Shown piece by piece: positions 50,966 through 59,050 of a stretch of 64,000 bases of DNA. Both the position numbers and the translations under genes were made by a program. The stretch's first letter is position 1. The number at the start of each line of letters is the position of its first letter. Source of the stretch: Verrucomicrobiota bacterium (lineage in GTDB: Bacteria; Verrucomicrobiota; Verrucomicrobiia; Limisphaerales; UBA9464); contig JAFLEF010000008.1 of the NCBI GenBank assembly GCA_017309115.1, positions 1 to 64,000 on the forward strand, given 5' to 3'. The notes below the pieces were generated by a model. That model was not told the DNA's origin and ran no database searches. It worked only from the letters and a program-made list of their open reading frames with translations.

Positions 50966-51484
50966 ATGTCTCCAACCGTTCGCGAGCCCGGCCTGCCGCC
51001 GGGCTTTTCCATACGCCCCGCCCGCGCGGCTGATGTCCCAGTCATCTTGCGCTTCATCCGGGCCTTGGCCGAGTACGAGAAGCTCGCCCATGAAGTGACC
51101 GCGACCGAGCAGGCTCTCTACGAAACGCTGTTTGGTGGGCGTCCGGCGGCGGAGGTGGTGCTGGGTGAGTTGTACGGAGTGCCGGTCGGGTTCGCCCTCT
51201 ACTTCTCGAATTACTCCACGTTCCTGGCGCGTCCCGGCATCTACCTGGAGGATCTGTTTGTACTTCCGGAGTTTCGCGGGCGCGGCTTCGGCAAAGCCCT
51301 GCTCGTGCACGTCGCCCGGGTGGCTCAGGAACGTTCGTGCGGACGCTTCGACTGGCAGGTGTTGGACTGGAACGAGCCCAGCATCCGCTTCTACAAATCG
51401 CTGGGCGCGGTCCCCTTGCACGAATGGACCACCATGCGGGTCACCGGCGAGGCGTTGAGTCGTCTGGCCAGCTTGGGCGCCTGA
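50966..51484 (+). CDS. GNAT-family N-acetyltransferase
   Basis: Gcn5-related acetyltransferase of 172 residues. The fold is readable: FSIRPARAADVPVILRFIRALAEYEKL, VGFALYFSNYSTFLARPGIYLEDLFVLPEFRGRGFGKALLVHVARVAQE with the acetyl-CoA pyrophosphate loop RGRGFGKA, then RFDWQVLDWNEPSIRFYKSLGA. The phrases YEKL, SNYSTFLARPGIYLEDLFV and DWN-x-P-S-I-x-F-Y are typical of the spermidine/diamine acetyltransferase-like (SSAT) branch. Substrate could be a polyamine or amino-acid analogue. It begins 3 bp after the glutaredoxin gene and precedes an AlkA-type glycosylase by 7 bp. Confidence 0.92.
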   Translation: MSPTVREPGLPPGFSIRPARAADVPVILRFIRALAEYEKLAHEVTATEQALYETLFGGRPAAEVVLGELYGVPVGFALYFSNYSTFLARPGIYLEDLFVLPEFRGRGFGKALLVHVARVAQERSCGRFDWQVLDWNEPSIRFYKSLGAVPLHEWTTMRVTGEALSRLASLGA

Positions 51485-51490
51485 CCTGTC

Positions 51491-52117
51491 ATGTCGCCGG
51501 AAGCGCATCGCCATCTCTCGCGGTCAGATCCGGTCATGCGGCAGTTGATCCGCCAGGCCGAGCCCTGCGAAATCAAGCCCTGTTCCCGCACTCCCTTCGA
51601 AGCCCTCGTCCGGGCGGTGGCTCATCAACAGCTGAACGGCACCGCGGCGGAAACGATTACCCGGCGGTTCCTGGCCTTGTTTCCGGGCCGCCGCTTTCCC
51701 CAACCGAACGATCTGGAGGCCGTGGAGGATGACCAGCTGCGCGCGGTGGGATTCTCCCGAGCCAAAGTCGCGGCGATTCGGGACATTGCGGCCAAGGCGT
51801 GTTCCGGCGTGGTGCCCGCCAAGCGTCAGCTGAACCGCCTGTCCGACGACGAGATTGTCAGCCGGCTGACCGAATGCCGGGGAGTTGGCCGCTGGACGGT
51901 GGAGATGTTTCTGATGTTCACCCTGGGGCGGCCGGATGTGCTGCCGGTGGACGACTTCGGAGTGCGCAACGGATTCCGGATCGCCTATGGCCGGGCGGAA
52001 ATGCCGAAGCCGAAGGAACTGGCCGAGTTTGGCGAACGCTGGCGTCCGTATCGGACCACGGCGAGTTGGTATCTGTGGCGGGCGGTCGATCTCGCGAAGC
52101 TGAAGTCCTCGGACTAG
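51491..52117 (+). CDS. DNA-3-methyladenine glycosylase II-like (HhH-GPD)
   Basis: Base-excision repair glycosylase that removes alkylated purines from DNA, 208 residues, lacking the N-terminal extra domain of E. coli AlkA. FEALVRAVAHQQLNGTAAETITRRFLALFPG is the typical opening. The helix-hairpin-helix is LTECRGVGRWTVEMFLMFTLGRPDVLPVDDFGVRNGF, in which the second Asp of PVDDFGV is the catalytic residue. No iron-sulfur cluster cysteines are present. It is the third gene of the glutaredoxin-GNAT-glycosylase unit. Its TAG stop shares the palindrome CTAG with the stop of the convergent flippase-like gene. Confidence 0.93.
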   Translation: MSPEAHRHLSRSDPVMRQLIRQAEPCEIKPCSRTPFEALVRAVAHQQLNGTAAETITRRFLALFPGRRFPQPNDLEAVEDDQLRAVGFSRAKVAAIRDIAAKACSGVVPAKRQLNRLSDDEIVSRLTECRGVGRWTVEMFLMFTLGRPDVLPVDDFGVRNGFRIAYGRAEMPKPKELAEFGERWRPYRTTASWYLWRAVDLAKLKSSD

Positions 52118-53103
52118 CGGCGGGGTGCGTCTCCCTGCCAAAACAGCAAGCAACCGGGAATCGCGCCGGTCAGCGTGGCCAGGAGGGTCACCAGGGTTGC
52201 GGCCACGGCCACTGGCGCGGGAATTCCGAACCAAGCCCAGATGGCCAGAGCCGCGCCTTCGCGGGCGCCGGCTCCGGCGAAGGTGAAGGGCAGGGAGGCG
52301 GCCAAGCCGATGGTGGGAAAGGTCCAGAGCAAGGAGCGCCAGGGCAGGGGATCCGGACTCGCCGCGGCCAATCCGCAGGCCAGCGTGGAACCGATCAGCA
52401 GATTGGCCACGAAGCTGACCGCCACGGCTCCGGCGAGGCGGCCGGGACGCCTGCGCAGCGTTTGCCAGGCGGCTCCGATTCGGCGGTGGAACTCCGCTTG
52501 TTGTTCCGGCCAACGCTGGCGAACCCGTTGGAAGAGCCAGATCGACCCGATCAGGGTCACGACCGCCACTCCGAGCAGGGTCCAGAGCAGGCGCGTCTTG
52601 AGTTCCCAGGGTCCGACGATGCGGGCGCCGCTGGTGGTAGCGGCCAACACGGTGACGAGCGTGTACAACACCAGACCGAGTCCGCCGCAGAAGCGGTCCA
52701 GACCGCACGCCAAGAGAACGCTGCTGAAGGCGTGGTCATGGCGTCGAGCGTACCAGGCGGACTTCCCGACGTCCCCGAGCACCGCGCCGAGCAGGGCGGC
52801 ACTGAGCGCATTGCCCACCAAGACTCCGCGCCAAGCGGCTAGGAATCCGTCGTGGACGCCCTGAAGTTCCAGCATCCAGCGCCAGCGTACGGCCAGCAGC
52901 AGGGCGGCGCCGAACACGCAGGCCACCGCTCCCAGGAGTGGACCGGTCCGCAACTGGGAGAAGACCTGGATCAACCGTTCCGGATGAATGCGCCAGAGAA
53001 TGATCCCGAGCAGCGTGAGGGAGACCAGAACCGCCAGGCCACGTCGACGGCTGAGGTTCTGGGCTCGCGGACCCACCACGCCCGCGATGTCGGCTAGTCG
53101 CAT
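52114..53103 (-). CDS. flippase-like membrane protein (UPF0104 / MprF-like TM domain)
   Basis: Polytopic membrane protein of 329 residues from ATG 53103 (MRLADIAGVVGPRAQ); upstream reading-frame sequence is not part of it. About eight hydrophobic helices are visible, starting LAVLVSLTLLGIILWRI and including RWRWMLELQG, GNALSAALLGAVLGDVGKSAWY and the conserved loop DRFCGGLGLVLY. The DR-x-x-G-L pattern and the pocket segments fit the lysylphosphatidylglycerol synthase TM-region/UPF0104 family, whose members flip or transport lipids. There is no catalytic aminoacyl-transferase domain. Its stop overlaps the stop of the AlkA-like gene in CTAG. Confidence 0.88.
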   Translation of the reverse strand: MRLADIAGVVGPRAQNLSRRRGLAVLVSLTLLGIILWRIHPERLIQVFSQLRTGPLLGAVACVFGAALLLAVRWRWMLELQGVHDGFLAAWRGVLVGNALSAALLGAVLGDVGKSAWYARRHDHAFSSVLLACGLDRFCGGLGLVLYTLVTVLAATTSGARIVGPWELKTRLLWTLLGVAVVTLIGSIWLFQRVRQRWPEQQAEFHRRIGAAWQTLRRRPGRLAGAVAVSFVANLLIGSTLACGLAAASPDPLPWRSLLWTFPTIGLAASLPFTFAGAGAREGAALAIWAWFGIPAPVAVAATLVTLLATLTGAIPGCLLFWQGDAPRR

Positions 53104-53187
53104 GAAAGGGTGGGCGCGTTGTTTCGGGAGCTGAGTTGGACCGCGAAGAGACGCTAGCGATGATCGAGCGGGATCAGGGATCTCAGG

Positions 53188-53296
53188 AGGCCAACCGCGA
53201 ATGAACGCGAATGGGGACTCGGGAGGCAGAAGCGCTTGGACCCGAGGAACGACGGGCGGGTGTGACCAGGATCCCCCTGCCATTCGCGGTTCCCAC
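53188..53296. repeat. inverted GCGAATGAACGCGAATG-type repeat
   Basis: AACCGCGAATGAACGCGAAT (about 53,194-53,213) and the reverse-oriented CCATTCGCGGTTCCC (about 53,279-53,293) form inverted arms around about 65 bases. A single related arm lies near 50,476 (GAACGCCAATTCACGCGAAT). Non-coding, between the flippase-like gene and galE. Confidence 0.6.
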
Positions 53297-53303
53297 CGCA
53301 GGG

Positions 53304-54275
53304 TTAGTCGGCGTAGCCCTTCGGATGCTTCACGTGCCAATCCCAAGCCGTGCGAACAACGTCTTCCACTTTGGGATATTTCGGCTTCCAGCCCAGTTCG
53401 GTGAATGCCTTGTTCGCAGCGGCGACCAGACGGGGCGGATCACCGGCCCGACGAGGACGCTCAATCGTGGGAATGGGTCGGCCGGAAATGCGTTCGCAGG
53501 TGGCGATCACGTCGCGGACGGAGAAGCCCTCACCATTGCCCAGATTGAAGAACCCGGATTTGCCTGGAGCGAGAGCGAGCATGTGCGCCTGCGCCAGATC
53601 GGAAATGTGGATGTAGTCGCGGATGCAGGTGCCGTCGGGTGTGGGGTAGTCGGTGCCAAAGATTTCCACGTGGGTCTTCTGGCCGAGAGCGACCTTGAGC
53701 ACGTTCGGGATCAGATGCGTCTCGATGCGATGGTGCTCGCCGAACTGGGCGCTGGCGCCGGCGGCGTTGAAGTAGCGGAAGGCCACGAAGTCGAGTCCGT
53801 GCAGCTCGCGATACCAGCGCAGGACCTTCTCGAACATCAGCTTCGATTCCCCGTAGGGATTGATCGGGTTCTGCGGCAGCGACTCGTCCATGGGCACGCG
53901 GTCGGGCGGACCATAGGTGGCGCAGGTGGAACTGAAGACGAACTTCTTGATCCCGGCGGCCACGGCGGCATCGGCCAAGTTGATGGCGGCACCGACGTTG
54001 TTTCGGAAATACTTGGAGGGATTCGTCATCGACTCGCCGACCAGGGCACTGGCCGCGAAGTGGACGACGGCTTCGGCGCCGGAGTCTTTAACCGCCGTGA
54101 ACACCGTCTCCCGGTCCGCCAGATCCACTTGGACAAACTTGGCCCGGGAATCCACCGCGGAACGGTGGCCTTCGGACAAGTTGTCGAGGACGGTGACGGT
54201 GTGGCCGGCGTCGCAGAGGGATTCGACGCAGACCGAACCAATGTATCCTGCGCCTCCCGTGACAAATACGTTCAT
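53304..54275 (-). CDS. galE: UDP-glucose 4-epimerase
   Basis: Short-chain dehydrogenase-type epimerase that interconverts UDP-glucose and UDP-galactose for cell-surface sugars, 323 residues. FVTGGAGYIGSVCVESLCDAGHTVTVLDNLSEGHRSAV is the NAD-binding Rossmann start, with D in VDLADRE. The catalytic Tyr-x-x-x-Lys is in NPYGESKLMFE and the Ser/Thr in FSSTCATYG. YFNAAGA, HLIPNVLKVALG and DGTCIRDYIHISDLAQAH are further GalE signatures. Length is typical for the compact bacterial enzyme. No other Leloir gene is adjacent. The activity could extend to N-acetylhexosamines. Confidence 0.95.
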   Translation of the reverse strand: MNVFVTGGAGYIGSVCVESLCDAGHTVTVLDNLSEGHRSAVDSRAKFVQVDLADRETVFTAVKDSGAEAVVHFAASALVGESMTNPSKYFRNNVGAAINLADAAVAAGIKKFVFSSTCATYGPPDRVPMDESLPQNPINPYGESKLMFEKVLRWYRELHGLDFVAFRYFNAAGASAQFGEHHRIETHLIPNVLKVALGQKTHVEIFGTDYPTPDGTCIRDYIHISDLAQAHMLALAPGKSGFFNLGNGEGFSVRDVIATCERISGRPIPTIERPRRAGDPPRLVAAANKAFTELGWKPKYPKVEDVVRTAWDWHVKHPKGYAD

Positions 54276-54414
54276 CGCGGTCCCGACCGTACGGAGGCCC
54301 GGCCCGGGGAGGCAAAGGAAAGTTGGGGCGAACCGCAGACGGGCCGGCGTTGGAGTCTCCTCCCCGGCGAGCCCAGTCCGTCTGGTGCCGTATGCCGTGG
54401 CTTCGCGCGGGGAA

Positions 54415-54600
54415 GGGGAGTTGGTAACCGCAGATTGGCGCCGATTAACGCAGATTTTTGGGAGAACTCGGACTCGAACTCGGGACAGCTCTCCGCCGAT
54501 CCGCCGCGGGTGTGCCCATTTCCTAGCCGCCTCAAACTCGAATGATTTCTTCCCCTAAATCTGCGTGGATCCGCGCCAATCTGCGGTTAATCCCTCCCCA
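54415..54600. repeat. MITE-like inverted repeat (~50-bp arms)
   Basis: Two imperfect inverted arms of about 50 bases, 54,415-54,466 and 54,547-54,600. The left arm contains AACCGCAGATTGGCGCCGAT, the right arm is the reverse complement of the same motif (ATCCGCGCCAATCTGCGGTT). They bracket about 80 bp of spacer rich in short frames. The rest of 54,276-54,700 shows no supported gene. Single relatives of the arm occur near 56,977. Confidence 0.8.
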
Positions 54601-54700
54601 AAACCGGTCCAGATCCCAAGTGGGTAGACGAATAGTTGACCGATTTCGAGGCTGGCGTCTTGAGGTTCGGTTTGGAACGGAGCCGCTCCTTGGCAGCGTC

Positions 54701-55336
54701 TCATTTCAATTCACTCGCGGGCTGTCTCTCTTCACTCCAGTACTCAACTCCTCGCCGCTGCTCTGGCCATATGTCTTGTGTCGATTCCAACAGATAGCGG
54801 AGAGGCGCAGCCCAACCTGCCTTCGGCAAACGTGACCAAAGTCGGCCCCGGAAGCCCAAGGTCTCGAACTCGCAACAAACCCGAAGATGCCGAGCACTCG
54901 AGGGCACGATGAACTGGTAGGTGCTGGCTTGGCCCGGAGACAGCAATCCAATAATCGATTTGAAACCACGTTTTGGTCGACTCGTCATCCAGGCGTCATC
55001 CGTCTGCCAATGAATGACGGAGGGTGGTGGTTCGCCGTGGTAGATGAATGTTTCAGAGCTCAGGTTAGTCGCGACTGCCAAAACGATGAGATGGTCGTTC
55101 GTCACTGTGATGCCAGTAATCTGAACTCTCACATCCGCGGGGTCGGTCGTTCGGAGTTGGAACAGGATCACGACGAACGTCAGTGCCGCCAGAACGCAGG
55201 CGAACCGCAAATAACGATGGTGCTCATCCCGCATAACGCGATAGCTCAGCGGCAGTTTTGGGGCGGGTGGTGGACACGGCGAACTTTGGAATGCTCGCGA
55301 CCCGCTGCCCGTCTCGCTGGAGCGGTCCCGAATCAT
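54701..55336 (-). CDS. membrane-anchored hypothetical protein (third gene of coupled trio)
   Basis: Unknown protein of 211 residues. The ATG at 55336 overlaps the upstream stop by four bases (ATGA), so it is chosen. An internal ATG at 55234 (MRDEHHRYLRF) is also possible. One hydrophobic segment (RYLRFACVLAALTFVVILFQL) anchors it; the following 140 residues look extracytoplasmic, with a beta-rich part (VRVQITGITVTNDHLIVLAVATNLSSETFIYHGEPP) and a cysteine pair in LRVCCEFETLG. No family recognised. GC content is lower than in housekeeping genes. It is the last of three overlapping genes that also encode a lipoprotein and a polytopic protein. Confidence 0.75.
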   Translation of the reverse strand: MIRDRSSETGSGSRAFQSSPCPPPAPKLPLSYRVMRDEHHRYLRFACVLAALTFVVILFQLRTTDPADVRVQITGITVTNDHLIVLAVATNLSSETFIYHGEPPPSVIHWQTDDAWMTSRPKRGFKSIIGLLSPGQASTYQFIVPSSARHLRVCCEFETLGFRGRLWSRLPKAGWAAPLRYLLESTQDIWPEQRRGVEYWSEERQPASELK

Positions 55337-55857
55337 GGTCGCAAAACCAAATCTGAACGCGTAAACCGATGCTGTGTCGTCGTCGTTCTGACCGTTGCGG
55401 TGATCTCAAAACAAGAGACCTCTTCCACGGAGACGGTGATAGCTCCATCCAATTCCCGAATGCTCCATAGTGTCGTCGCGCCGTGACCGGCACTCGCTTG
55501 GAGTGTGGTCTCTTCCGACATGGGACTCACCACATTCGCGGACCAGTCCTTGGGAATAACCGAGAGAGCACGGAATCGGCCACAGGATACCGTTACTTCC
55601 ACCGACTCAATACGCTCGCCGTCAGCAATGGCGAGCGTGATGTCCGGAAAGAACAACCGATATTGATGGCCCGTTTTCAAGGAATAGTGATGGGAAGAGC
55701 AACCACTCGCGCAGGCCAAGAGAGCGATGGAGAACAAGACGCTCAAACATCTGGTCTGGCTGAGCAGCGCACGTAGTCGTGTCGCGTTGCTGTTTGATGG
55801 TACATGCAACCCTGGCTCGATTCGTTTCGGTTCGATCCATGAATATGTTGAGCTCAC
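55333..55857 (-). CDS. hypothetical lipoprotein (second gene of coupled trio)
   Basis: Unknown protein of 174 residues with a lipoprotein signal ending in ALLACASGC, preceded by a long n-region of about 40 residues. The ATG at 55857 is supported by its ATGA overlap with the upstream stop. The mature part, about 120 residues, is beta-rich (YRLFFPDITLAIADGERIESVEVTV, TTLQASAGHGATTLWSI, AITVSVEEVSCFEITATV). Its own stop overlaps the next start by the same ATGA arrangement. No homologue recognised. Together with its neighbours it forms a small surface or envelope module of unknown role. Confidence 0.75.
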   Translation of the reverse strand: MSSTYSWIEPKRIEPGLHVPSNSNATRLRALLSQTRCLSVLFSIALLACASGCSSHHYSLKTGHQYRLFFPDITLAIADGERIESVEVTVSCGRFRALSVIPKDWSANVVSPMSEETTLQASAGHGATTLWSIRELDGAITVSVEEVSCFEITATVRTTTTQHRFTRSDLVLRP

Positions 55858-56336
55858 AGGTCCGGGTAGGCTGGGACGTCGATCTGAGCGGTGGAGGAGT
55901 CAAAAAGTCTGAACTCAAAGCGCAGTAGATAATAGGAGATGAGTGCGTTGACCGTGATGCAAAAAGAATTCCAAACGTAGATCCATCTGTTGACCCCTTC
56001 CGACAGTAGAGACTGCCATCGGCCTGCGAGGATGTCGGGTAGCCACACCTCGAAAATTTGCAGACTTAAGAAGGCCGTGAAGGCGATGTTGACGACAGCC
56101 GAGGCGAGTAACGTGACAGAGAACGCGCGGCGATACCCGAGTGTCCCCAAGGAAACACAGGCCACGCCGAGCACCCAAGCCAACACCACGTAGCCACCCT
56201 GAATGGTGAGATTCGGAAAGAACTCCCGGGTGACAAACACCCAATAGAAAGTCTGGCCGACGCTGATGACCAGACCGAGCACGGTGAGCCAGTAGAGAAG
56301 TTTCAGTCCGCGTGGCCAGGTGTTTCGGGAGGGCAT
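55854..56336 (-). CDS. four-helix membrane protein (first gene of coupled trio)
   Basis: Integral membrane protein of 160 residues from ATG 56336 (MPSRNTWPRGLKLLYW). Four hydrophobic helices are visible: LLYWLTVLGLVISVGQTFYWVF, GGYVVLAWVLGVACVSLGTLGY, FSVTLLASAVVNIAFTAFLSLQIF and WIYVWNSFCITVNALISYYLL. No conserved charged pair or motif was recognised. The stop TGA is embedded in the next start. It could form a membrane complex with the lipoprotein and single-span protein encoded downstream. An in-frame upstream extension exists but would precede the natural hydrophobic start with unlikely sequence. Confidence 0.75.
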   Translation of the reverse strand: MPSRNTWPRGLKLLYWLTVLGLVISVGQTFYWVFVTREFFPNLTIQGGYVVLAWVLGVACVSLGTLGYRRAFSVTLLASAVVNIAFTAFLSLQIFEVWLPDILAGRWQSLLSEGVNRWIYVWNSFCITVNALISYYLLRFEFRLFDSSTAQIDVPAYPDL

Positions 56337-56435
56337 AAAGGTCCCATGGCAGCAAATCGGATCGGGCACCATTCCTCCTCTCGGAAATTCAGTTAAGACA
56401 CTCCTGGCAGGCTGCTCCAATCTCAATCTCGGCGT

Positions 56436-56640
56436 TCATGTGTCGTAATGAAACCGCATCTGGGCGAGCAGAACGCCGCCCTCGACGACTCGGTAAACGA
56501 GGCGATGTTCCGAATCGATGCGACGTGACCAATAGCCACGGAAGGCGTGCTTGAGGGGTTCCGGCTTGCCGATGCCTGAGTACGGTTGACGGCCAGAAGT
56601 TGTAATCCTCCCACGCTTGCGGTGCGAAGATCAGATTCAC
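56436..56640 (-). pseudogene. yoeB-like toxin pseudogene (internal deletion, frameshift)
   Basis: Remnant of a YoeB/RelE-type mRNA interferase. GTG 56640 begins [16 protein letters not shown] in frame. After that a piece of about 50 bases is missing, and the remaining [34 protein letters not shown] continues in another frame to MRFHYDT and a TGA at 56,436-56,438. The lost segment would have contained the helix after the N-terminus, so the toxin is non-functional. The GTG overlaps the antitoxin stop codon (GTGA), exactly as in intact yefM-yoeB operons. Confidence 0.85.
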
Positions 56641-56930
56641 GCGCTGAGGTTAATGGCGCGCACGACTCCCTTGCAGCTTTCCAGAGCTTGAATGGCTTCG
56701 AGCAGGCGTTTGACGTTGGCGGGACTGCGGATGAGGTGAGCGGTTTCCTCCAGCGACTCATAATCCTCGAGCGAAAGCATGACGATGGACTGGCCGCGTC
56801 TACGGGTGATGATAACCGGTGTGTGGTCCGCGCACACACGATCCATCGTGGAAGCGAGGTTCTCCCGGGCGGCAGTGTAGCTGATTGCGTTCAACCTGGA
56901 CGCGATACTGTCCAGGTCTTGACCCGTCAA
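56637..56930 (-). CDS. YefM/Phd-family antitoxin
   Basis: Type II antitoxin of 97 residues that represses its operon and binds the YoeB toxin. The conserved N-terminal DNA-binding region reads NAISYTAARENLASTMDRVCADHTPVIITRRRGQSIVMLSLEDYESLEETAHLIRSPANVKRLLEAI, a textbook YefM sequence. A TTG at 56894 (LNAISYT) would be the more usual family start; the ATG at 56930 adds 12 residues. Its partner toxin is truncated downstream, so this antitoxin is an orphan here and may still act as a DNA-binding repressor or counter related toxins. Confidence 0.9.
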   Translation of the reverse strand: MTGQDLDSIASRLNAISYTAARENLASTMDRVCADHTPVIITRRRGQSIVMLSLEDYESLEETAHLIRSPANVKRLLEAIQALESCKGVVRAINLSA

Positions 56931-57293
56931 GTTGGCGTTCCGCGACTCTGGAGGACGAGTCGAATGGTCGGTGGTATCCGCAGATTAACGCGGACTTCCG
57001 CCAATATCTGGGAGACGAAGAACTTCGAACTCTGCAAAGCCAGACTGGGGAGCGTATTCGTCAGTGTGAAGCAGATCGTGCTTCCCGAAAAACCCACATC
57101 GGAGCAGTCGCGCCCCGCGTGACTGGCCCCGGAAGTTGGGCCTAGTCCCCAAGTCTCCTCCTCTCCCCCCTCTCTCTGTCTTTTTCCTGTTTTCCTGTGT
57201 TCCAGATTCAATCCCTCATCCCTCCGCGTCCTCCGCGGGAGACACGTACCCCGGATCCGTAGCAGCAAGGGGGCTGAGCTGGACCTTTGAAAT
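56931..57293. repeat. intergenic region with pyrimidine-rich repeat
   Basis: About 360 bases without a gene. TCCGCAGATTAACGCGGAC at about 56,980 is a single arm of the repeat at 54.4 kb. 57,150-57,215 is pyrimidine-rich and contains TTTTTCCTGTTTTCCTGTGT, which recurs almost exactly near 61,149. TCCGCGTCCTCCGCGGGAGA follows. No promoter or terminator is clear. Confidence 0.55.
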
Positions 57294-57656
57294 TTATCCG
57301 AACAGTTCCTTCCACTGGTCCGCCTTGAACCCTACCACGCCGCCCTGCTTCGTCAGCACGAACGGTCGTTTCACCAGATTGCCGTTTGCTGGCAACAGGG
57401 CGAGAGCCTCGTCCACGCTCATGCTTTCCAGCTTCTCGCCGAGTCCGAGTGCGCGGTAATCCTGCCCCGAAGTATTGAAGAGCTTTTTCACCTGACCGCC
57501 GTAGACGGCGAGCATGCGCTTCAGTTCCGCCTTCGTCGGTGGCGTTTCGCGGATGGCCAGGACCTCATGCGGGACGTTTTGTTCCTTCAGGAACTTGAGG
57601 GCGTTTCGGCAGGTGGAACAACCGGAGTAGGCGTAGACTTTTGTCGGGTAACTCAT
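57294..57656 (-). CDS. ArsC/Spx/YffB-family thioredoxin-fold protein
   Basis: Arsenate-reductase-like protein of 120 residues. The redox site CSTC lies in YAYSGCSTCRNALKFLKEQNV; further family features are IRETPPTKAEL, LFNTSGQDYRALGL, LLPANGNLVKRPFVLTKQGGVVGF with the conserved Arg-Pro of the ArsC family. The length fits YffB/ArsC rather than Spx, though sequence alone does not separate arsenate reduction from other thiol chemistry. The ATG overlaps the stop of the upstream acyltransferase (ATGA), so the two are in one transcript. No ars operon gene is nearby. Confidence 0.92.
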   Translation of the reverse strand: MSYPTKVYAYSGCSTCRNALKFLKEQNVPHEVLAIRETPPTKAELKRMLAVYGGQVKKLFNTSGQDYRALGLGEKLESMSVDEALALLPANGNLVKRPFVLTKQGGVVGFKADQWKELFG

Positions 57657-58930
57657 TCGGGGGGCGGGCTGGGTGGGGCGTTCTTAAACGGACTTCGCTC
57701 CGGCGCTTCCGCGTGGGGAACCGCGTCGAGCATGCCGCGCACGAGCCAATTCATCGCCGGCACACGATGCCGCAGCCAGACGGACATCGGCTCGGGTTTC
57801 GCGCCCAGGGCGGCCTTGGGTTCGAGCGCGGTGCGGCCGAGCGAGAGACGCCTGCTGCGCCAGCCGATCGCGTCGACGATAGTCGTGTGCAAGAGGCGCA
57901 GGTAGAGCGGAACGCCTTCGGCCGCCGCGTCGCGGTCGAAGCCGATGTAGTAGCCGACGGTGGTGTCGTTATCGCGCAGCGTGGAAATGAAACCGAGGAT
58001 CCGCTCCCCACGACGAATGATCGTGCAGCGGAAGTGATCCTTCGCGGCTCGGGACAGCGCCGGCAGAAATGATTCGGGCAACGACACGAGCTTCACGGAC
58101 GCCTTGGCCTGGACGGTCTGGTACAGCCGATGCAGTTCGGCGGCGTGGGGCGAGAGATCGGTGAGTGGCTCCAGAACGCAGCCGGCTCCGGCGAGCTTCT
58201 TGATTTGGTCCTTGGCGTTGCGGCGATACTTGGCGTCGAGCGCGCCGAGGTAGTCGTCGTAGCTTTTCCACGCCGGATCGATGGTGAGAACCATGTTCGG
58301 ATCGGTCTCCAGCGGCCGGTAACTGAAGGCCTTGAGCGCCTCCGCATGGGGCTCTGCCGGAGTGACGTCTTTCACCAAAACCAAATCTGCCTGACCCGCC
58401 AAGCGTTCCGTCTGCCGGACGCGGTAGAGTGCCTCGGCCACACCGGGCCAGATTTCCGCCGGCTTTGTTCCTTCGGCAAAGGCGACGCCGTCAAAGCCCC
58501 AGGACATCAGGTTGCCCGCGACCAACGCGCGCTGTTCGATCTTCCCGGCGAGCTTGCGGGCGGCGGGGGCCATGGCCCGGGACAAGGAGACCTTCTTTTT
58601 GCCGTCGGCTTCGCGCTCGTTCCAGACGTTTGCTCCGGAAATGTCGACCATTTGGGCGGCCACGGCGGCGACCGGTTCGTGGTCGCGATAGACCAGCGCA
58701 TAGCGCGGCGAAAGATTGTCGGGACAATTCTGCTCGATCGCTTCCAGCACGGCGCGCCGCAGGAAGAACCGGCGGTCGGTCGTCACGACGTCCCAGTGAG
58801 CTGAGTTGAGGAACCCGATGCTGTCGGCCAAGGCAAAGCGAAAGCCGGACGGACGGTGGCGTGCTTCATGGCGTTCGCGGGCGGCGTCGATCTTGGAGAC
58901 GACGCGCTGGAATGGATTCCTCTTGGGCAT
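57653..58930 (-). CDS. GNAT/FemAB-like acyltransferase
   Basis: Protein of 425 residues from ATG 58930 (MPKRNPFQRVVSKIDAAR). A first acyltransferase-like lobe (HWDVVTTDRRFFLRRAVLEAIEQN, ALVYRDHEPVAAVAAQMVDI) is followed by WKSYDDYLGALDAKYRRNAKDQIKKLAGAGCVLEPL, the hallmark of FemAB/BioF2-like peptidoglycan or lipid N-acyl transferases, and then SLPESFLPALSRAAKDHFRCTIIRRGERILGFISTLRDNDTTVGYYIGFD. The end is disordered and Pro-rich. It could acylate an amine in cell-wall or siderophore-type synthesis; the substrate is unknown. It is translationally coupled to the ArsC-like gene. Confidence 0.85.
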   Translation of the reverse strand: MPKRNPFQRVVSKIDAARERHEARHRPSGFRFALADSIGFLNSAHWDVVTTDRRFFLRRAVLEAIEQNCPDNLSPRYALVYRDHEPVAAVAAQMVDISGANVWNEREADGKKKVSLSRAMAPAARKLAGKIEQRALVAGNLMSWGFDGVAFAEGTKPAEIWPGVAEALYRVRQTERLAGQADLVLVKDVTPAEPHAEALKAFSYRPLETDPNMVLTIDPAWKSYDDYLGALDAKYRRNAKDQIKKLAGAGCVLEPLTDLSPHAAELHRLYQTVQAKASVKLVSLPESFLPALSRAAKDHFRCTIIRRGERILGFISTLRDNDTTVGYYIGFDRDAAAEGVPLYLRLLHTTIVDAIGWRSRRLSLGRTALEPKAALGAKPEPMSVWLRHRVPAMNWLVRGMLDAVPHAEAPERSPFKNAPPSPPPE

Positions 58931-59050
58931 GGTAGTTAGTGGCGAGGTTCGGTGCGGCGTCTTCCTGTCGCAACCACCGTCGTAACTGGCCGACGTCCTG
59001 GCAGGCATCCAGTTGAATGGCGACGGCACACGTCTGCGACCTTGTTGCCG

